In this document: positions 59,791 to 64,000 of the stretch, piece after piece | Layout of the letters: each line of letters starts with the position of its first letter | How positions within the stretch are numbered: the stretch's first letter is position 1 | Assembly: GCA_922989275.2 (NCBI GenBank) | Contig: OV277858.1 | Span: 102,968,794-103,032,793, forward strand | Length of the DNA: 64,000 nucleotides | Source: Gari tellinella | Lineage: Eukaryota; Mollusca; Bivalvia; Cardiida; Psammobiidae | Direction of reading: 5' to 3' | The notes under the pieces: model-generated | Told to the model about the DNA's origin: nothing | The model's input: the letters and a program-made list of their open reading frames with translations, nothing else | Database searches by the model: none | Made by a program: the position numbers and the translations under genes

Positions 59791-60305
59791 CACTGTTTGC
59801 TAATTTCTACTTTTGTTGACAAGAGGCATTAATAGGTTAAGTGTAGCTATTTTGAGGAAAACTACAATTCATTGCAAATTTAAGTGTCAAAAACTGAAAA
59901 AAGAAAATAAAAGATAACTAAAGTACTTGTTCTTGATTTGTTTGTTATGTTTGATATGTGCCATGCATTTTTTAACGTAACAGTTGTTGCATTCGACCAC
60001 TACCAATAAAACGGTATCACCTCTCCTCAACTTGACCTTGATCTTAACTTGTTTTAGATTTCTGGTCAAGGATGCTACCAGAGAAGTATGCATTTATTGA
60101 ACGCAACAGTAACCATTTCAAAACCCACCCATAGCAATGTTCCTTGATTTGACCTCGACTTCATTTGGACTCACGGTCTAAGATGCTGGGGGAGCATAAT
60201 TTATGCAGTGTCTGTTTACAATATATTGCAAAGTGATCTGGGTCAACACTGTTTGCATCGTGTACTCTGAAAAAGTATATAGATTATTTTGAAACGGAAG
60301 ATGGG

Positions 60306-60539
60306 TTAACTCTTTGAACCCTAAACACGCATATACGCGTCATTTACAAACAGTGTACCTGAGAGGAACACACTTTTCCTTTGCAAACAGTGAATACCCT
60401 TAAGGAGCCCTCTGATCAGGGTCTTCATTGTTTGTAATTTTGAAATATATTGTAAAAATCAACCCTAAAACGTCAAAAATGGACTAGACTACATTGAAAA
60501 CAAGAATTGGCACTGAGGTTTCAGGGAGGAAAGGGTTAA
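60306..60539 (-). mobile_element. Family-C TTAA MITE, central hairpin shortened
   Basis: TTAACTCTTTGAACCCTAAA starts it and GGGAGGAAAGGGTTAA ends it. Confidence 0.8.
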
Positions 60540-60569
60540 GCAGGAAAAAAGGATCACTGATGAACAACA

Positions 60570-60720
60570 AGAGCCTTCAGTGGTTGGAAAAAGTTTATTG
60601 AAAAATATTAACCAGGTTGCATATCACAAAAAAAGAAAACACTTTCATGTCTTACAACACACCTACCCATACATACATCAGTAAATAATCTCGAAACTGT
60701 CAACCATGTCCGGGTAAATA
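60570..60720 (-). other. Possible 3' end of a minus-strand transcript
   Basis: On the minus strand an AATAAA (complement of TTTATTG-type at about 60595) is followed by CTTTTTCCAACC. The upstream ~150 bp is non-repetitive and A/C-rich on the + strand. No coding exon was recognised upstream of it on the minus strand. Weak. Confidence 0.2.
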
Positions 60721-60741
60721 CACTCAAAAGAAGATCCAATA

Positions 60742-60964
60742 CAGTTAACCCTCTCTATTATGGCCATTAAACTGTGTTTATTGTTAGGTGTTTCAAGCAT
60801 GTTGATGCTTATAAAGCAAGGGTGAAAGTAAAACAGAAAGCTCCCTTAGTAGCTTTCTATTTTACATTCACCTTGCTTTAAGCTGTCACATGCCTTCCAT
60901 ACAACCAATATTCATACAACCAATTTGTCTTTTATAGTGGTTATAATAGAGGGGGTTTACTGGA
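60742..60964 (+). mobile_element. Family-F element
   Basis: CAGTTAACCCTCTCTATTAT starts it and ATAGAGGGGGTTTACTG ends it; arms AAGCAAGGGTGAAAGTAAAA and complement. Confidence 0.75.
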
Positions 60965-61098
60965 TATGTGTTCAATAAGTTTAAATTTCCATCTGTAGAA
61001 AATAAAATGTTTGAAAATATTTACCGTTTATCAAAATTCTGAGTTTGAGCCTGATCAGATATTCAGCATCTGAAAATTCTCCGATCTGTTAGTAATGC

Positions 61099-61348
61099 TT
61101 AACCCAATACCCCATAAATATGGTTTTTACGCCTTTAAATCATTCCTCCATTGAAGAAAAACTTTTCTTTATACAGTAATGAATATGCACCATAAGAAAT
61201 ATTTTCTACATCCTAGTAGACAATAACTTAAAGCAGGCTGAAAGTAAAGCAGAATGTGCCTCAAGGCACATTCTGCTTTACTTTCAGCCTGCTTTAAGTG
61301 GTCACCTATCTTCAAAACTAGAGATAGACTAATGGGGTAATGGGTAAA
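61099..61348 (+). mobile_element. Family-A TTAA foldback MITE
   Basis: TTAACCCAATACCCCATAAA starts it and GGGGTAATGGGTAA ends it; core GTGCCTCAAGGCAC, perfect arms. Confidence 0.82.
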
Positions 61349-61640
61349 TCATACTCATGTTTATTGTAAGAGAGAAATACATATTTTTCCCAATCAGTCT
61401 CAGTCATGCCATCACACTTATGTCAATCCCTCTCACACAGATGTCCGTAAACTGATGAAACGAGTCTATATTGCACAAGATAATGAGAAAAACAAAAACA
61501 ATGCTCAACTCTCAGTTAGAAAACTCTATAAAATGTCTAATGAACCAACTAATAAATGGTAATAGCTGTACAGGTACAAATGACAATAATATGGTATACA
61601 AAGGGAGGTAATAAACACCAGGCTCATCACATTATTCATT
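61349..61640. other. Unassigned stretch
   Basis: No repeat or coding frame recognised; A-rich, with AAACTGATGAAACGAGTC near 61450. Confidence 0.3.
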
Positions 61641-61915
61641 TTACACAACACAAGAACCCTTAATAAATATGGTCCTGCATCACAACACAAGAACCCTTAA
61701 TAATTATGGTCCTGCATCACAACACAAGAACCTTTAATAATTATGGTCCTGCATCACAACACAAGAACCTTTAATAATTATGGTCCTGCATCACAACACA
61801 AGAACCTTAAATAATTATGGTCCTGCATCACAACACAAGAACCTTTAATAATTATAGTCCTGCATCACCACACAAGAACCATGAATAATTATGGTCCTGC
61901 ATCACTCACCAAGCA
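61641..61915 (+). repeat. 37-bp minisatellite
   Basis: About seven units of ACACAAGAACCTTTAATAAT and TATGGTCCTGCATCACA. Confidence 0.92.
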
Positions 61916-61934
61916 ATAATTATACCAGTATATA

Positions 61935-62260
61935 CAGTAAACCTCTTGTTGAGTAAATTAATAGGTATTTAGGACAGGTGACTACGTAAAGCAAGATGAC
62001 AGTACAACAAAAAGCTCCTGTATTATTGTCACCTGGCTTTAAGCTGTTGCCTGTGTACAATTCCAGTTTCAAATTAAGCCAAGTCCATGGAGACTAATTA
62101 GAGTTGATTTTCACCATATATTGCATATTAGCAAACAGTGTAGACCTATAGGAGCCTTCTGATCAGAGTATACACTGTTTGCATAGGACAAGTGTTCTCT
62201 TCACATGTACACTGTTTGTTAATGACGAGTATTCTCGTTGCTAGTGTTGAATGGGGGTAG
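61935..62260 (+). mobile_element. Degraded family-F and family-C' copies
   Basis: AGTAAACCTCTTGTTGAG, AAAGCAAGATGACAGTAC (F-like) and then CAATTCCAGTTTCAAATT to GTTGCTAGTGTTGAATG (C'-like, hairpin shortened). Confidence 0.55.
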
Positions 62261-62510
62261 AAATGATTTTATAATTTATAGGATTATTGTTCTACCTTGA
62301 GATAACAACAGACAGACACAGGGCGATCAAAATATGTCACCATGAGCACAATGTGTTCAGGGTGAGCCAAATATGAACACAACACCTGAAGTAATGTAAA
62401 ATACAATCACACAAACATGATAACATCTCGCTATAGCCAATATATTCTCTATAGCCCGTATATTCTCTATAGTCAGTATAACATTACACACAAAGAGGGG
62501 TCTCTTGGAC

Positions 62511-62695
62511 ATGCTAGGTAATCATTTTATTCTGCCCACTCTAAAATAGAATTTTCAAAAATTATTTTCGAAACAGGGTCAGAGTGTCAAACAGTTTGGA
62601 TCCTGATGAGATGCCTCTTTATATAGCATCTCATCTGGATTCAAACTGTTTGCAAAGGTAATCCCAGTTTCTCTGCGAGCGTGCAAAGAGTCGGA
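62511..62695 (+). mobile_element. Family-D element
   Basis: GGACATGCTAGGTAATCATT to GCGAGCGTGCAAAGAGT; hairpin GTTTGGATCCTGATGAGATG with its partner ATCTCATCTGGATTCAAAC. Confidence 0.65.
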
Positions 62696-62734
62696 TAACT
62701 GGAACAAAAACCATTAACCAAAATGAACTCACCA

Positions 62735-63240
62735 GTGTACTAATCAATGTCAGCTTTACATTGACTCTTGATGGGCTTTGTCCAATTAAGTTTTTAAAAC
62801 TATGGTAAACAATACAGACTATGATCAAAGGGTTCCTTTAGAAACCTCTGATCTGGGTGTATACTGTGTGCAATAGATTTATATGCGTCCAGCATAGTCT
62901 AGGGTTAATGTTGTTTTTCAATATTCCTTACTCTTGTTTGAATTCTATCAGAATTTTTGTCTTTATTACACCGTTCATACATTGCCAAACAAGTTTAACA
63001 CACTCAACCCTAGCAACGAATGTACTCGCCATTTACAAACAGTGTAGCTTTGAGAAGTACACTTGTCCTATGCAAACAGTGTAGACCATGGATACAGATC
63101 TCCTAAAGGAGACCTCTGACCGGAATCTGGCACTACATGTCATTTTGAAATGTTGTTACAACCAACTCTGAATTGTCCAAAATGAACTAGACTTAAATGG
63201 AAGTGTCCATTAAATGTTTCTCATGGGTGAATATTTTAAA
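62735..63240. mobile_element. Two degraded family-C' copies in opposite orientations
   Basis: ACTATGATCAAAGGGTTCC-type hairpin at about 62815-62870, and a minus copy from AACACACTCAACCCTAGC (62997) to TCCATTAAATGTTTC. Confidence 0.55.
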
Positions 63241-63408
63241 TCAAATACATAGCTTGAAACTTAACCATTAATATAAGATCACTTTTGTACATGCAACAAA
63301 TAAGGGCGTGACCATTCACACAACCATTTCAATAGGAAAACATGCTTTAAAACAGGAATATATAAATAAATTCTGGATAATTAACAACTCTACTACGGGT
63401 CTGCAGTC

Positions 63409-63660
63409 TTAACCCATTACCCCATAGACAACATGATTTTAGTTTTGGACATAGGTGACCACTTAAAGCAGGTTGAAAGTAAAGCAGAATGTGCCTTAAG
63501 GCGCACACTGCTTTATTTTCAGCCTGCTTTAAGATAAAACATACAACGATATATAAAATAGTTATTGTAGTACATCTTTATGACTTTATGAAAAGTGAAA
63601 CTATTTTCTTCAGTGGAAGAAAAAACCAAAGGCATAAAAAGAATATTCTTTGCGGAATCA
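63409..63660 (-). mobile_element. Family-A MITE
   Basis: TTAACCCATTACCCCATAG starts it; the right terminus is degraded. Core GTGCCTTAAGGCGCAC. Confidence 0.7.
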
Positions 63661-63673
63661 TGAGTCTCTCTGT

Positions 63674-63893
63674 AACCCATTGCTCCTTAATTTGTTTTTT
63701 TCATTCCTCCAATGGAGAAAATAGTTCCACTTTATAAAAACATGAATATGAAACGAAAAAATATATTTATATTCTAAATGTAAGCTTAAAGCAGGCTGAA
63801 TGCAAAGCAGAATGTGCCTTAAGGCATATTCTGCTTTACCTTTCAACCTGTTTTGTCTTCCAATCCTGAAAGCATCTATGGGATAAAGGGTTA
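63674..63893 (+). mobile_element. Family-A MITE
   Basis: GTAACCCATTGCTCCTTAAT starts it and GGGATAAAGGGTTA ends it; core GTGCCTTAAGGCAT. Confidence 0.72.
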
Positions 63894-64000
63894 TTAGACA
63901 GATATAAAGACTAAAGTAAAGCAGAAAACCCTAAGGAGCTTTCTGCTTTATGAGAACTTTTGTTCTAGTTAAAGCTTCCACCTTTCTGCAAAAATTAAAT

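Noticed and set aside
57976..60300. A host gene in the right-hand third of the window
   Set aside because: I found no chain of phased exons on either strand; open frames are short and overlap repeats.

Overview
This window is eukaryotic, intron-rich and about two-thirds A+T, and it is dominated by transposable elements. A bivalve mollusc is the best guess. That rests on a V/Deu-type SINE, on foldback repeats ending in AGCTCACC, on other tRNA-headed SINEs, and on a Tx1/L1-like LINE with an FADD reverse transcriptase; all are typical of bivalve genomes. The species cannot be told from sequence alone.

The only host gene I can reconstruct is the 3' part of DCP1 (mRNA-decapping enzyme 1) on the + strand. 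Seven coding exons have matching splice phases: 2424-2613, 5614-5761, 6423-6570, 36134-36782, 38075-38192, 46659-46759 and 47659-47736. They end in the C-terminal trimerization helices of the DCP1 family. The N-terminal EVH1 domain must lie upstream of base 1. The third intron seen here is 29.5 kb long, and two large insertions account for about 24.5 kb of it.

Insertion 1 (9119-18022) is a two-ORF LINE with a 16-bp target-site duplication and a poly(A) tail. ORF2 is open for about 1250 codons but has GTG where its ATG should be. A 3.2-kb gap full of other repeats separates ORF1 from ORF2. Insertion 2 (19980-35543) is a 15.6-kb unit with inverted termini starting CATAGGTGGTTCTC and an 8-bp duplication (CTTCAAAC). 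It sits inside one small transposon that itself sits inside another. Its ends resemble P-superfamily termini, and it may carry a spliced minus-strand gene.

The rest of the window is packed with 0.14-0.3-kb foldback elements. Families A, B, C, D and H share TTAA ends and hairpin cores. Several nested pairs show that insertion duplicates TTAA, so these behave as piggyBac-type MITEs. Other families are E (ends GGCTCCAGATAAG), F (ends CAGTAAAACCTCTC), I, J, G (AGCTCACC ends, 0.7-1.7 kb, with internal tandem repeats), a hAT element with an 8-bp duplication, and two SINEs. Family E copies sit 20-60 nt upstream of four of the seven DCP1 exons. A 75-bp minisatellite downstream of exon 38075-38192 repeats a GTAAGT splice-donor-like site about 15 times.

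From about 49.3 kb to the end I see no recognisable coding gene, only repeats and weak signs of a minus-strand 3' end near 60.6 kb. Family-A orientation is '+' when the arm with the 'CCACTGAAGAAAATAG' motif comes first, and '-' when the arm with 'GCCTGTTTCTAG' comes first.
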